This document shows, piece by piece, positions 22,824 through 35,424 of a stretch of 64,000 bases of DNA; the first letter of the stretch is position 1; each line of letters starts with the position of its first letter. The stretch covers positions 289,051-353,050 of the forward strand of contig NW_024468542.1 of the NCBI RefSeq assembly GCF_001632365.1, given 5' to 3'. The DNA is from Laetiporus sulphureus 93-53 (Eukaryota; Basidiomycota; Agaricomycetes; Polyporales; Laetiporaceae). The translations under genes were made by a program, and so were the position numbers. The notes beneath the pieces are model-generated. The model did not search any database and was not told the origin of the DNA. It saw only the letters and a list, made by a program, of their open reading frames with translations.

Positions 22824-23736
22824 CTATGCGTCAACAGCCGCCTGCACGTCTATAATAGCACCGGCCAATATATGGTATCCGAATCGCGTGCCAAAACCAC
22901 CCTTTCGTCGGTACGAATAGGAGAGACAGCGTTGTTTGTCTTCCTTCGCGCAACACATGGTCCTGGTCTCGAGCGGTTCACATATGGGCGCCTTGGAGCC
23001 ATCGTCTGCGTCACTGACGGTATCAACGTTGCAGTGGAGATTCATTTCGGAAACGAATAATGAGGATTCCGCGCTGTGGCCCTCGGTCGTTCTGCGGTCA
23101 TCCGCTGAAACAATAAGGCCCAAACTCTGCACGGAAGATGACTAGAGCCCCTCAACAGTCTCAGCGCCGGCCATCTTGCGCAGGAGATGTATCCTTACCA
23201 TGTGGGAGACCAATGACGCTGTTCTCATCCGTTTGTCGAGCAGTCCCGGCGTCAACGCACTTGCCCATTCATATGCGAGAACAGTCTTGTGCTGTTCAAG
23301 CAAGAGCGATGTGGTTGAACCTGCCGCAGACGCTGTCGGTGTGCCATTTACTGACGATTGAAATGCCCCGAGAAGAGGACCTCCAGTCTTCTAGCAAGTG
23401 ATAAGGAACAGCAGATGCAAGTTCAACAGAGATTTGCTCACTACCCAGTATGCACTCTCTCCATTGTCGAATACTGTACTATCACCCTCCACCTCGATCA
23501 CAACCTCGGGAATCGCCTCTGAGGGCAATGACGGGAGCTGATGGATATGGCAGTCACAAGCGGGGGAACAGATCCATAAGATATCACGATCATATATTGG
23601 TGAGTGCACTGATTATGACGGAAGAATAGATATATGGTTAACTCACCGGCTTGTCCTGCCTTCCCGTCATTTTTTGTGCTCTCACAGAAGCTTTGCCTGC
23701 TTTTGCTTGCTTCTGCTGCTTGTAAAAGCTATCCAT
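22824..23736 (-). CDS. A4: family A protein with short first exon
   Basis: Exons 23736-23647 (30 codons), 23537-23442 (32), 23387-23199 (63) and 23126-22824 (100 plus stop) give 225 aa. All joins are phase 0. Exons 2 and 3 have exactly the A3 lengths; exon 1 is shorter because the upstream frame has a stop and no ATG. It keeps RQDKP at the exon 1 end, LPSLPSEAIPE in exon 2, GAFQSSVNGTPTASAAGS in exon 3 and KEDKQRCLSYSYRRK in exon 4. Intron 1 has GTGAGTTAACC and GTGCACTCACC. This is the more diverged but apparently intact copy. Confidence 0.62.
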
Positions 23737-24605
23737 GACTTGTCGCCCCAGTCGTTTGACGGGGAATTTCTGGACTCCCTTGTCTTTGAGTGAGCCGCGA
23801 GACTTCGTTCACAGCGAGGTGCTAGATTTGATCGACTGTGCTACCCGAGCAATACTCGCGCAGCGGCATTTATACGGACTGAGGAATGGCTGTGTTGCTG
23901 GCGGACGGAGGCGTGTTTTGGTCGTGGTCGAGAAGCAAGCTGCACGAGCGAGAAGCCTGGTGGGCGTTTACTGAGTTATGCCTCATGTCCGGTGAGATTA
24001 GTGGGTCACGGGCAATTAGTGCATTTTCTCAGGGAGATAAGGAATTGTAGCGTAGCTACTGACGCAGTGTGAGTGAAAAGTTGATCACGCATTCGTTGAT
24101 GAAAGTTTATAGATACTGAACGACAATATTAGGCGCATCGATCGAGAAAGAAGCTAATGCATTCTTTCCCATCTCACAAAATGGACGATCTCAAAACAAT
24201 AAGTAATCCGGGTCTTTAGCCACCATGTGATCTCCATTCAACAAATAGCGAATGCTTTGCTGGCGTACCTTCTGCGGATAGAATGACAACTCCGGGTTGC
24301 AGACCTTTGTGCCACATGCGTTGTTAGCGTGAAGTGCGACGTTATGAGCACAATCAGACACCTCGTAGACAGCCCGCTCGTACGTTGTGTTATGAGACTT
24401 GTTCTTGAGGTCCTCCATCGCTAACTCTACTGCACAAAGGATGGTCGACTTGTGATGTCTCGTTCAAGTTGTAACAGATATAGGAACATGCAGTTATGCA
24501 GATGAATCCGTTGTCACATACGGATCTATTCTTTCACGATTCTACCGCATCCGCTCTTTCTCCCTCAGCCGACTTTGATGGCCCCTCTCGGTATCGAGGT
24601 GGACA
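23737..24605. other. A4 upstream region; no further gene
   Basis: 23,890-23,950 carries a weak copy of the family A upstream block (ggtcgtggtcgagaagcaag). 24,000-24,600 holds only short frames. Confidence 0.5.
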
Positions 24606-25490
24606 TTACATCCCAGATGTATGCAAGAAATCCATCCGCGCGGGATCGACTAGCACTACCACTGGCGATGGTACCGCATAAGCCATGGCTCGTACCTCAA
24701 TACGTTCGTGCACTTCACGATGGATGGGGTTCTCTGCATGCGGTACCGGAGTTCTTAGCACGAGGCCTCCATGATTGGAAGCTGGAACCGCTCCGGCATA
24801 CGCAGGAAGAACATGATACAACTCGCGAGGTGGCCAGCGGATCGCGCTCATTGGCTGTATAGAAAAGCGTCAACTTCCGTCAAGCTCTGCAAATTCGGCT
24901 CCGCAAGATACGTACGACTGACATGGCGACCCTAAATCCAGTCCGTATCCCGTCCTCGCTCTCCTGCCACTCCCAATTTCCTGGTGTGTCCTCTGGCAAT
25001 GGCGCTGGTGGTGGAAGTGGACGTCCATTACGCAGCCTTCGCATCCTGTCCACTGACGGCAGGTGCTCCTGAAGAAATTCACCTTCGATCTACAACCCCT
25101 GTAAGTATGAGCTATAGAGCATCCATATCAATGCTCACCGCAAAGTAACTCCCAGTTTCGCTGTGGTCAAGACTTCCTTGTCCGAAGTCAGAAGAATGAT
25201 TACCTCTGGATGCCGCCAGTCGAGCCCGTTGTTCAGATTGAACTCCATTCTTCCCTCCACTGCTCTCAGCGGCCTATTCGAGACATAGTGAGTGCATACA
25301 ATTTGACGAGCGTGCCGATTAGCTGGCTTACTGCATTATCGATGCTGATCGTCTGTTTGTATGTACTTGCAGGGCGGGCAGACTCGTTTTGATCATGTTC
25401 AATTTCTCGGCTGCTGTGCGTCAATGTTGTGGCATCAGTCTGCGTGTAAATGAGCCGCTTGATGGTGGCCATGATCTCTTCGAGAGTCAT
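24606..25490 (-). CDS. E1: proline-rich family E protein, function unknown
   Basis: Exons 25490-25332 (53 codons), 25273-25139 (45), 25089-24916 (58) and 24854-24606 (82 plus stop), all phase 0, give 238 aa. Exon 3 holds the family signature, GRPLPPPAPLPEDTPGNWEW, preceded by IEGEFLQEHLPS, which resembles B exon 3 (IGGEDVKIHLPP). Exon 4 opens PMSAIR and ends VLVDPARMDFLHTS; E2 shares both. Intron 1 is GTAAGCCAGC with TGCACTCACTATG. Introns are 57-61 nt except one of 49. The proline runs suggest an exposed or disordered segment. No known domain. Confidence 0.68.
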
Positions 25491-26039
25491 GGTGTCGTGA
25501 AGGGTGAAGATCCTAGAGTGATGAAGACCTTGGTGTGTATAGCTGCAGCTAGATTACAGCGATTACTCACTGATGTTGTCTAGTGATGATGGGCAGGGGT
25601 TATATGGTGCAGCTCAACGGAAGGGGTGATGCGCGCCACAAGCAGGCGCGGTTGAGCACGCTTTCAAGCCATTTTCCTCCTCGGGCGCCTAATCACCGTG
25701 GCAGGCTCCAAATTTAGTCTCCGCGGCACCAGCCCACGTCCACTGCTTCATCATGTCACAACATCGTACATCCACCGTGAACTGCGTAACCTGTCGGACA
25801 AAATGTATGAGAGTATGCTCAGAACGATACGAGTGAGGTAAGATGATGTGTGTGGTCCTGAGGTGTGTACGTTATAGAGGTCGTTATGCGGCTGCTTGAA
25901 TATCTGGCAGCTAGTCACTTCCTTCATCTCAAAAACGCATTAAGATGCCTTGGCAAAATTTACGGAGCGCGACCAATGCAGTGAGCCCGTTGCTCATTGA
26001 AGTCTAATGACTTCCTGAACTAATGAGTGTTACAAAGGA
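25491..26039. other. No gene seen
   Basis: Upstream of E1. Frames are short; no shared element identified. Confidence 0.5.
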
Positions 26040-26880
26040 CGGGATCGAATCACTCCATCGTGTCGCCGTTTTTGCCACTTGCTTATTAACGAGGCTCACT
26101 TCAGTCTCCCTGTACAATGCACTTCCCACGGAGCGCGATTCTGCTTCAAGTCGACAGCTGCTCTCTGGTTCTCTCAAGACGTCACAGGCGCGTATTGTAT
26201 GTTTGATACAGTGCGAAGATCCAACAAATTCGAAACTGAGTCATCAGCCTAGACTCATCGACTATCATGGCGCACTTCCAACAAAGCCAATGGATCGACC
26301 GGCTATCACGCCTTCAATGTGACCCTGAAAAACCCGTCCGATCACCTGCAAGGACTTCGCTGCAGAGCATCACCATCCGTAATTGAACCGAGGTCGCAGT
26401 TTTTACTCGCTGGCTCCGTGTCTCCGAATTTACAACACGTGAAGCTTGACTTGACGACCAGGATTTCCTCGATGACTTGCACGGATTGTTCCCCTTACTC
26501 GAAGAGGTCTATCTGCGGATGCATTTCATGCTCTTAAGTATGACCGCAGTGCGATAGCAAGAACGTTGCGAACTCTACCCCAAAGTCAGCACCTATAGAT
26601 CCCAGATGTGAAATGTACCTGCGCTGGATACACCACAAGATTCACACAAGCCATCACAATATCCGCCATTTTAAAGTGGTCTTTCGTAGGAAAGCTTACT
26701 CTGGATATCACCGAATACTTGTTGACTGTGTTCTATACCCCACGCTTGACGATATCCGGGATGGGACCTCTATATGGCTTCCTCATACAATAAATGCATG
26801 GTCTGCTCACATCATCGACATCCTGCGCTGTAGGTTCTCGAGCTTACAATGAGGGCCTGCCTCTGGACCATGCACAATTC
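26040..26880 (+). pseudogene. Possible decayed F-box/LRR-type gene fragment
   Basis: Plus-strand fragments in several frames read like leucine-rich-repeat lines: LTRLTSVSLYNALP near 26,085 and LHGLFPLLEEVYLRMHFML near 26,475. Basidiomycete F-box proteins often have such segments. Frameshifts and stops interrupt every 100-200 bp, and no F-box itself is visible. Low confidence. Confidence 0.25.
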
Positions 26881-27800
26881 TTCACAATATTCGTACTCTC
26901 CCAGATCGTGATATTAATGGTCACAATGAGTACTGGCAAGTTTGCTAATATTCACGAATAACGCTGCGACACGGATAGAGCTTCCGATGCTCCCATTCTG
27001 CACGCACTGCGTGCTCTGGTTCTGTAATGGTCCGCGGAGAACCCATATCGTACTACTCCTCGTGCAGCGGGTATCACATTGGCGGAACTCCATATTCGCA
27101 ACTATCTGCCACCGATAGCCTTCAAAACTTGTCTACTAGAGAGCGTTTGGTGCATTTCATGTATCTCTTCTACGATGTATAATCTACGGGTAGGTATAGT
27201 TAGTTATAGTTAGAACTGTGCGTGGCAGAAAACTCAGTGATCGGTTGAATACTGATAACTATTCTGATGAACCGCGATTGAGGTCGTACTACCGTAGTAC
27301 TGAAACACTGCGTCAAACCTATAAGTGCTATATAGTACTCTCCTCAACTTTGCGGTGCCATGCCACCACTCGCCAGCCCACCGTTCACGCGAAAATGCAG
27401 TGCATCTTGGCATAAGTCGTTCGTTCCGCGGATTTCTCAGAAGGCTCCAGTGTTTGCAGAGTATTCATTAGTACACTGAAATCTAAATACGGCATAGAGA
27501 AGTTGCACGAGAAAGTTGAAGCATCTGCTGGTCGCAACCTACGAGTCCCGGCGGTGACAGACGTCGATATAGTAGTACTAGCCGGTGCCTCCGAGTCGGT
27601 GGCGCCGTCAATATCAATCAGTGATCGCAGTAGCTTTGCCACAACTCTTACGTCTGGGCCGAGCTGTGTTCTCGCTCGCGCAAAGAAGTAGTGAATTCTC
27701 TTACACATGATCTTCGTGAATTACCGACTTGTGGGCAGAAAGAAGATTTATCGTAAAACTTGGCGGTGGCTCCGCTGTGGCCCGGCCGGCAACCAGGCTT
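26881..27800. other. No gene seen
   Basis: AT-rich, short frames. A complementary frame pair near 27,385-27,708 lacks splice partners. Confidence 0.5.
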
Positions 27801-27803
27801 GTG

Positions 27804-27815
27804 ATTGGCCGCCGA
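27804..27815 (+). promoter_or_regulatory. ATTGGCCGCCAC-like element (A5 unit)
   Basis: attggccgccga, one base different from the other copies, at the left of the decayed A5 unit. Confidence 0.35.
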
Positions 27816-28114
27816 CACGGCGCGCCGCTCAGCACCAGTATTGATTTTGGTAATTCTTGCCTCATTCTTTGAGCATCTTCTCGCAACGCGTAGCCAGAGC
27901 GGTAAACTTCGTTCTATTTCAATATGTCCCGGGATGCAAGGGCAGAGATGCTGTAGTCCTGATTCACTTTGACGAAAACTCGTTCGTTCCTGATGACTAG
28001 GCTCATAAATCAGCCTTCGTACAGGAAGACAGTCGTTCCTTATACCTGATGATGCGGCAGCGTCAAAACGCTAAGTGATTTCTCATCTGAATGCTGTGAA
28101 CTAGACGAGCTATT

Positions 28115-28900
28115 ACACCCTCTAAGCACCAACAGAGGTTTCGATTGCCGCTGCTGGCTTCATATTAATCCATAGCGATCAATACTCCCAGAAGCGCCTT
28201 CAGGTCGACCATTTTGCTCTCCACCAGCTAAATCTCGCCATAAACAGGCTCAATGGAGACCAAGTCGTCTTGCTCTCGTTTGTGGGTTCCACCATTTGAG
28301 CAAGAATGCCATGAGGTTACAGAGGGTTACAGGGACAAAGGGCTAGGGATGTGTTCTATACGGAATGTGTGAGTGCATACGCCGAAGGACTTCGCATGAA
28401 CTGACCACGTAGTCACCGCTGTGTCTCTGTCATCCTTTTTTTTTTTTTGCCTCGAACCTGCAACGCACGCCCTATATCACTGCTTCTCTTTGATGCGCCG
28501 ATGATCTCTGCTTTCCCTTTCGATCCATGTCTTGCTGCTCGTGGGCTTCGTGGCCTGTATACATCATGGTAAGCACACGTCATGCACAGGGACGACGTTC
28601 ATGAAGGCTGATTTATGGGTCAGCGTCGGCTTGATGTCATCGGTCCGCGCACATGAGGCACATACGTTGAATATCCACCTGTCGCAAATCCACCTTGGTA
28701 AGACACGTAGGAGAGGTTCTACATTATTAACCTTCTTGAGTGGTTTCCATGTTGCACTTCGGTACGGATAGGGATCCACCTGTTGGCAAACCAACGATAT
28801 TGATGCAAGATGTGGTGCGCGGAGTAACGAGACTGTCAATGAACAGATCGTTGGGGGCGCATGAAATCTTTTTTTATTCTTTCATAGGTGGGAATGCCGC
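28115..28900 (-). pseudogene. H4: trace of family H before A5
   Basis: Order and spacing match the H region of unit B: a gtgagtgcatac...aactgaccacg segment near 28,370-28,430 and ggtaagcacacgtc near 28,567. No frame survives. A T homopolymer of more than ten bases lies at about 28,435-28,450. Confidence 0.35.
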
Positions 28901-29343
28901 TTTTATTGGAAAACCTGGAGAGCTAGATGGAACGGAGAGTAGCAGGCATCAGTCGGCGCCACATGGACAGGCCCTGATAGGACTGTGGCTCAAGTGCCAC
29001 GGAATGGCCATCAATCAATCATTGATCGCGGCGATGTGAAGCGAACACAGTGATTCCGAGACAGCGGCATGAGAAAGGACCAAAATACAAGTCGTGAGTA
29101 CATATATTCCGTCGATCGAAACTGCTCTTGAAAAAATCTTCACATGTCTAATGCTACCATCTCATCGTCCCACATCTTACAGCCTTGAGTACTGGCACAT
29201 CCACATTGTCATCCCTCAACCCAATCTTGCTGCGATCTCAGCATTCCACTCTTTCTCAGTCTCCTTTCTCCCGACCTGGTACACTCAACCCGACGTCAAC
29301 TATTACCCGTGTGTCCGCTTTGGCAACCAGCATGTTGGGACCA
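28901..29343. other. Spacer left of A5
   Basis: A minus-strand frame at 29,256-29,340 (FDGPNMLVAKADTRVIVDVG) could be an alternative A5 last exon. Nothing else seen. Confidence 0.35.
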
Positions 29344-30159
29344 TCAAACCCTCCTGGAATTGTGTCTGCCTCTATACGCGGGGGAGATGACGCGGTTCCT
29401 GTCCCAATTTCTATAACCCGAGATCTCGTGTGGTTCACTTGGGAGCGCCTTGGAGGGATTACCGGCATCGCGATGGGCGTCGCATACATCTGCGAGGATG
29501 AACTCGGACTGGGATGATGAAGGTCCCTCAATGGAGCTTTCCATTGCTTTGTGATCTTCCGTTGAGTTTGCTCCGATAATAGGCGGCAGCCAGGCCAGCC
29601 AACGTGCATCAGGCAACCCTGGAGTCGTTGCACTCTCTGGATCGTGCTGCAGTCTCAACAGCGATGCAGTCGATCCTGCCTCAGACGCTGTTGGTGTATC
29701 GTAGAGCGAGGATTGAAATGCGTTATGGAGAAGAGCTTCTGTCTGCGAAGAAGGGATGAGGGCCCACAAGGGAATAATGATCAAATCATACTCGCATCGT
29801 CCTCGTGCTCTCCGCCATCACCTTCGACCTCAGAGGTTTCTTCTGGGATACTCTCCGTGGGCAGTGGCGGTAGCTGATGAATGTGTCGCCAGGTGTCACA
29901 GTGGCGGATCAACGGCGGGATTGTGATGATACGTTGGTAAGTGCACAGGCCATGACGGCATGCAGGCAGGCAGTTGACTCACCGGCTTTTCCCTCCCGGA
30001 CGCCATGGTTTGTGCATTTGCAGTAGTTTTTCTCGCTACTGCCTGTCTTTGCGCTCTAGAACCTCCCGCAAAACTATGCCCTGGTTGGATGAGGGGTACG
30101 TGTGGCATATTTTTACCTTTGGCTGTGGCGTAAGCCCTCTTACTAGATCCGGGCGTCAT
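29344..30159 (-). pseudogene. A5: diverged family A gene, probably defective
   Basis: Exon 1 (30159-29983, 59 codons) ends MASGREKP like A3, followed by a canonical GTGAGTCAAC intron with TGCACTTACC. Exon 2 opens LPPLPTESIPEE. At the expected end of exon 2 no phase-0 GT donor exists; the nearest, GTATGA, would shift the frame. The exon 3 region (TEALLHNAFQSS, then TASEAGSTASLL) is open, but the EYEWA helix and the C-terminal CCSEED motif of the family are not recognisable. It could still encode a truncated or re-spliced product. Confidence 0.45.
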
Positions 30160-31709
30160 ATGAAGATATGAATACTTCCAGCAAAAGGAAGAGGACGTAA
30201 TTCCGACACGGTGTGTAGCGCAGGTTCAAGCAATGGCTATATCGCCGTGCGTAAGTACAAGGCGATACGGGTCCAAGGGTGCTGAGGAGGAGCGATAAAG
30301 GAGCTTACAAGCAAATCACGCGAATGGCAACCCAGTGGCGGGCGAGATAAAGAAGCGAGACAGTCTAGTCGTCAAGACTACAATAGTCGCTTCGTCGATG
30401 CCTCTGCAGTCTCGCAGAGGGTTTGAGAGATGTGTGCTTGGATGGCTTGCGTCCGATATGGATTATGGGGAACGGGGATCGTGTTTGAGAAGGGAGAAGG
30501 TGTGGTGGTCAGGGCTTATATGCTCGGGCTGTTCTTGCGGCTGTGCAAGTGGTGGCCACCGACCGTTGATCTGCCTCTGCTATTGTGCGCGGCCCAAAAC
30601 AACGCCCAAACCATTCATGCAATCCATAAGGAGAAGTATAACGTGAGTTCCTTCTTGTCCACCAGACCATGACTGTAGTTGACGATCCTCGCTCATGCCT
30701 TATGAATCACGTCATAGCGCCACATACTCTACGGCCTGCTGCCTCTGGATCCTTCTACCAAGGTGCCCTAGCAATCAGCCCGACCGTTCAAGCATCTTTG
30801 TTCGTTCTCATGCATGAAGCGGGAATGTGCTCCTGTGCCAACATTCGTCTGAGTACTCATTTGCCACGCGCCAGCTTAGAGGTGGCGAACGTCGCTTTCG
30901 ATACCTCCACAGGAATACGGGAAGATTAATTCATGTGGTCTCTCCTGAAGCAACATCTGGTGCAGCTTGGGTCTACCGTTAGTGGCGTTGCCGGAGATGC
31001 GGTTTTCATTTCTGCTAATGAGGGTACAATATAGCGTAGCGATTCCTGCTCTGGATTGGGTGAATGCTTGGTTAGGCTTCGTGGCGTGAAAGGCCGGAAC
31101 TTGGCGAGACGGAAGATCCGCTGCTCGCATACCCTTCGGTGCGTTTGCATCACATCAAGACACGTTTTCGACGTCTTATCACTAAAGCAAGTCTCCCTCA
31201 AGCAGGTGCTGAACCAACTTTGATGTGTCGCCTGTCAGACTCGGAAGTGTCCTCCACATCGCGTACTGAGAAGCGACATATGGAATAGGCGCATTTCGCA
31301 GACGACATATCGTGTTTAAGAAAATCGAATGCTCCCAGAAGTTGTGCTCCTAGTTGCTAATCTGGAGCGAAGTGCGAATTTTGAGAAGACAGGCCGAACG
31401 CTACACGAAATGATCCGGAGTACTGAAGGGCTGAGTTCGAGCTTTACCGTGCGTAACTGCTCTCCTTGTGCAAGCACAGACATGCAATGGACCTTACGGC
31501 ACACAAGAGAAGTCGTGAGGATGTCGCGGTGATCAAGAGGCAACTTGTGCGACAATGAGCCACCATCAATGACGGGAATTACAGGTTCAATGCTGTCGCA
31601 TGTACGCTTCCGCGGATGGAACGACGAGGTCGCTCGGCAATATATTGCATTCAAACAGAACTCTAGCGAAGAGGAATTACAATTCTGGTGCGACAATCCT
31701 TGCAATGAA
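30160..31709. other. A5 upstream and gene-free region
   Basis: 30,300-30,345 holds the A-type upstream block (aaatcacgcgaatggcaacc). 31,520-31,575 holds another (gatcaagaggcaacttgtgc) without an attached A gene, suggesting a lost copy. Otherwise no conserved frame. Confidence 0.5.
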
Positions 31710-32346
31710 CTATCTCGCCAATTGTTCTGGACGGCACGTGCGCAGGTACTCCATCCGACTTGGATCGAGTAACATATCCAGAGACAGCTGCGCTACCTGC
31801 ATCCCACCCTCTCTCCCAGCACGCCCGTGCATTTGCTGATTGTCGGTGGAAGCCCCCAGGATTACCCCAAACCTCAGCTGGAAGCTATCTTGGCGAGCAG
31901 CCAGGGCTTCCTGACCATGTCGGAACGTCTCTTGGAGTGTTTGGGGTGGCGAGTAGGGACCCCGAGGATTATTGCTGGAGGTAAGACGGACACTGCTCAT
32001 CGGCTGGGTGCAAAAGCGTTAGGCTGTCAATCAAACGACTGGGATATTGCACGAAACTCACGATGGACACGGCAACCCTGAAGCCTATGATTACTCTGTT
32101 ACCTATTTGTTGCCACTCCCACGCCCCGGGAGTATTAGCCGGCAGCGGCCTCGGTGGCGGAAGTGGTCTCCCGTTTTCGAGGTCACGCAGTTCATAGATC
32201 TGTGGCATGGTCCCTCCAACGAGATCTCCTGCTCTCTGAGGACAGTGTAAGTCGATGGTGTGAATATCTGTGTTATTGTCCATGCTCACCGCGAAGTAGA
32301 GATGGTCTCCAGTTTCATCACTGCCTGTCTCTGTCGCCCGACTCAC
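31710..32346 (-). pseudogene. E2: family E gene, 3' exons intact, 5' end unresolved
   Basis: The exon ending ETGDHLYFA at 32290, then the exon opening RAGDLVGG and carrying GRPLPPPRPLPANTPGAWEW, then the exon opening PMSSVRL and ending LLDPSRMEYLRT...EQLAR with stop at 31710, align with E1 and are phase 0. Upstream of ATETGSDETG the frame hits TGA, and no phase-0 acceptor restores it; no counterpart of E1 exon 1 was found. Either the 5' end is lost or the model is wrong there. The last exon is longer than in E1. Confidence 0.5.
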
Positions 32347-32714
32347 TTCGGAATCGTGTCATGAAGTCGATATGATTGGAGTGGTCAGTGGCAACGTGTT
32401 GATCCCCTTCATCTGTCGCTACCGGACGAGTCGTACCATGGAAAGCACAGTGGACAATGGTGGACGCAATTCTGAACACCTTGGGCACCATGGTGAGGTC
32501 GCGAGAGACAATAGGGATGAAGAAGATCCACGGGGGAGAACAAGCTCAATCGGCGTGTGCGGACCAGGAAGAGCGAGGTGACACTCATATACGCCACGAC
32601 GGAGACGAAAACGTATCCTCTGGTGCGTGGAACTCGTGGACGCCAAGGCGGAAGAACGAGGAGTGGCAACGCGTTCAGCCACTCGGTACTAGGGAGCTAA
32701 GCCGCTTCGGGTAG

Positions 32715-33660
32715 CTACGAATCCGGTCCCCGCGGCGTCGAGGGTATTGTCATTCCGGGTGGATATATCGCTCTTGGTGGTACACCTCCACCTCGTCTCA
32801 CTAGTCCTACGGACTGAGGGAACCTAAGGATCGCTCTACCCAGCCACTCGCGCCAGGGATTGGATGTGGTACGTCATGAATCGCAACAAGGAAGCAGTAA
32901 TGGCTGCCTTTGAACAAATTTTCTACGTCGAGGTCGTCGAGATGCACTGGCGACAGTCCCGTCGCTGCGCTCAGGCAGAAACCCGAAAAGAATTAACAGT
33001 TTAGTCAATATGGCGTTCGACGCATCCTCCGCTTTTCCTCAAAGTTGACAATGATTCTCGGATTCATGGTTACCTCACAAGTGCTGTTCGTCGAGCTTGT
33101 CGTCTAATGAGAGTAGTGGAGATTCATATCAATATATTTGATGAACTACAATCAATTCATCCTTGGGTACACCGCTCGCAAATTGGCTCCCAATTCCATA
33201 TCGATTTCTAGCTGAGCTCATGCTCATTTGGCATCCAAATTTACCTTCTCTTCTTCGACATGATCTTGATGCCGAGGTTACATCGTTATCACACGTCTGT
33301 CAAGTGCAGAGAGACAGACAAACCGCAGTAGTGATTTACATACATTTGAATTATAATGTTACTTTGTGATTTTTGATTGTGTGCACATTAGAGAGCTCCC
33401 TGCAAATACTGATGGTCAACGTTTGGTGGCGAAGACGAGGAATCTCACATCCGTACTTCGAGTGAAGTAGTATTCTGTTAACGATTACGAAGAAACTGTG
33501 AGTCTGTGCCGTAAGAGAGTGACAGTGTAACATGTATGATTCCTCACCAATCTCATCTTCATGTTTACTTTCTGGCCTCGCCACGTTCACAACGGATATT
33601 GCACTGAAACTTCATCTTCGAGGTCCGTAGATGAACTAGACAAAGCCACAATTGGAACAT
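32715..33660. other. Left part of unit 1, no gene
   Basis: Aligns to 39,260-40,215. A helical Leu/Arg-rich reading near 33,060-33,260 and its copy at 39,640-39,830 may be an old LRR or F-box remnant, with stops in both. Confidence 0.4.
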
Positions 33661-33669
33661 CACTACCTG

Positions 33670-33681
33670 ATTGGCCGCCAC
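33670..33681 (+). promoter_or_regulatory. ATTGGCCGCCAC element (unit 1)
   Basis: Followed after about 160 bp by gatataag and an ATG (33,844) opening a CSSCNADTDIL peptide; unit 2 has CSICNAGADIL at the same place. The downstream frame is not conserved. Confidence 0.4.
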
Positions 33682-33979
33682 AATTCGCAACTCTGCACGC
33701 AGAACAAGATTGACGCTCACGCTATCGTCGTGGACCTGAGTCTCTCGCTTGCTCGCCGCTTGCTCTGCTGTTGCTGTTGCAATGGACATCCGTCATTCCG
33801 ACATTTTGAGATGACGAAGTTCAAGAAACCACCGATATAAGAATGCCGTCGAAACAGTGCTCCAGCTGCAACGCCGACACGGACATTCTCTCTTGGTAGT
33901 CCTTCCTTGTATGCAAGTTGTGTTCGAAGTTGAACGTAAGCCAACAGCTTTTCTGCATCTTGCGTGTCGCATATATTCA

Positions 33980-34339
33980 TCACGTAGATCTAATTGCCGA
34001 TCGTCTTTCCTTGCTTTCGCTAGCAACCGCTCGGCCCCGCTGGACAAGTCGTCTGATCGAGAGCAATCGCAGCTCATAACGCCTCATCTTCCATTCTCCT
34101 CTGCGGTGGACCAGCAAGACGTATGTATCGCGCGACCATGCATTTAGATCAAGGCATGTGGAGCATTGGGCACGGTTCGACATTGGTGCGTGCGGGCACT
34201 GGTAGAGCTGGAGATGGGGCGTAGTTGGGTTGGAAAGCTGGGAACTTCTTGGTTCTGCGGTTCGTAACATGATGCATTCGCCTTCGAGGAACAGCGCGAG
34301 ACGCATGTTCAAGAACTTCATGGCATAGCCTGTGGACAT
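33980..34339 (-). other. Conserved minus-strand segment J1 (LYQCPxAP), possible gene relic
   Basis: The minus-strand peptide HLQLYQCPHAPMS matches HLHLYQCPDAPIS at 40.8 kb, with several differences at synonymous third positions, so this frame was once coding. Downstream the two frames diverge. No start or splice model is supported. Confidence 0.25.
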
Positions 34340-35424
34340 GAATTAACCAATTGTTCGCGGCATAAGAAAGCATAGTTCGCTCGACTTCGTCTTCCTACAA
34401 ATGTGGTGAATGGGCAGTTTGTCAATCTCCGGTTCAATTCGTCCTTATCTGGGTGGCATCGTACGGCTGCGGATTCTTCAAGGCGATCCGGCCGATTTCT
34501 GTCTGAATTGCATAGTATCCAATACAGGTGCGTGTTATCCCATCGCCGTGCCCAGAGCCGATAGTTCATACATTGGCTGCAGTTCTGCCAATACCATCGG
34601 GCATTAGCGACTCAATGGTTTTGCACGACTCGTCATCCGACCATACGTATGTACCATCCTTCCCCACCTATGTCTGCCTCGTTGTCTCTAACACATTTTC
34701 GTAGGGCTTCTCAGTTGAATTCGAATGGTAGTCACAGGGCTGGTGACATCCATGTACACTGCTATCCCATTCGACATCTAAGTGGCATGGAGAATATCGC
34801 CGCTGTGTTCACGACGGCACACTCACCTGCCATTCGATTTCGACCACCTTGAGTCCACCATCTTGTGTGGATCATATTGTGCCTGAGGATACTACCAGGT
34901 CTTGGCTTCGTCGGTTGTGTGGTAGTTGCAAAGTCAGGGCTTAGATCGGCCATGGCGGCAGACTTTTGGAGCTGTTGGACGCGGAAGAGAAGACCGCATG
35001 GAAACAAGTCAGCGCTCTTCTACACGGTCATAGACAGCCCACTTACTGGACTTAATGTTTCAGGTTGCACGGCACAGAGTGGGTTGAGCTGAAAAGTTGG
35101 AAAGGGGGCGCAGCTCGGGTGAACCAGAATGGCACGCCGCGGTTCGGGCGCTTGCGTCAACGCCCCGCTTGTGCTATTTGCTTACGGAACCCGGCCATCG
35201 CGCGATATGGTCTTATTGTTCGAAAACCTAGAATAAATGAAAATGGTACGCTGTACATTTCTGAGCGAGACTTGAAGCTGAATACTTTCTCTCACACAGG
35301 CTCGCTACCTACTACATCATGTCCTCCTCTGCGTGTGCCCCTTCCCCTGATCTCCTGCTCATTGCAATTCTACGACACGAAAGCCGTTCTTACTTACTCC
35401 ACGCCTTGTATCAACCTCCGTGCA
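34340..35424. other. Spacer of unit 1 with plus-strand relics
   Basis: A plus-strand reading near 34,470-34,530 (ILQGDPADFCLNCIVSN) resembles IAQGDPSVITCLACMVSK at 41,007-41,060, with a Cys-x2-Cys pair in both. Surrounding frames contain stops. Confidence 0.3.
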
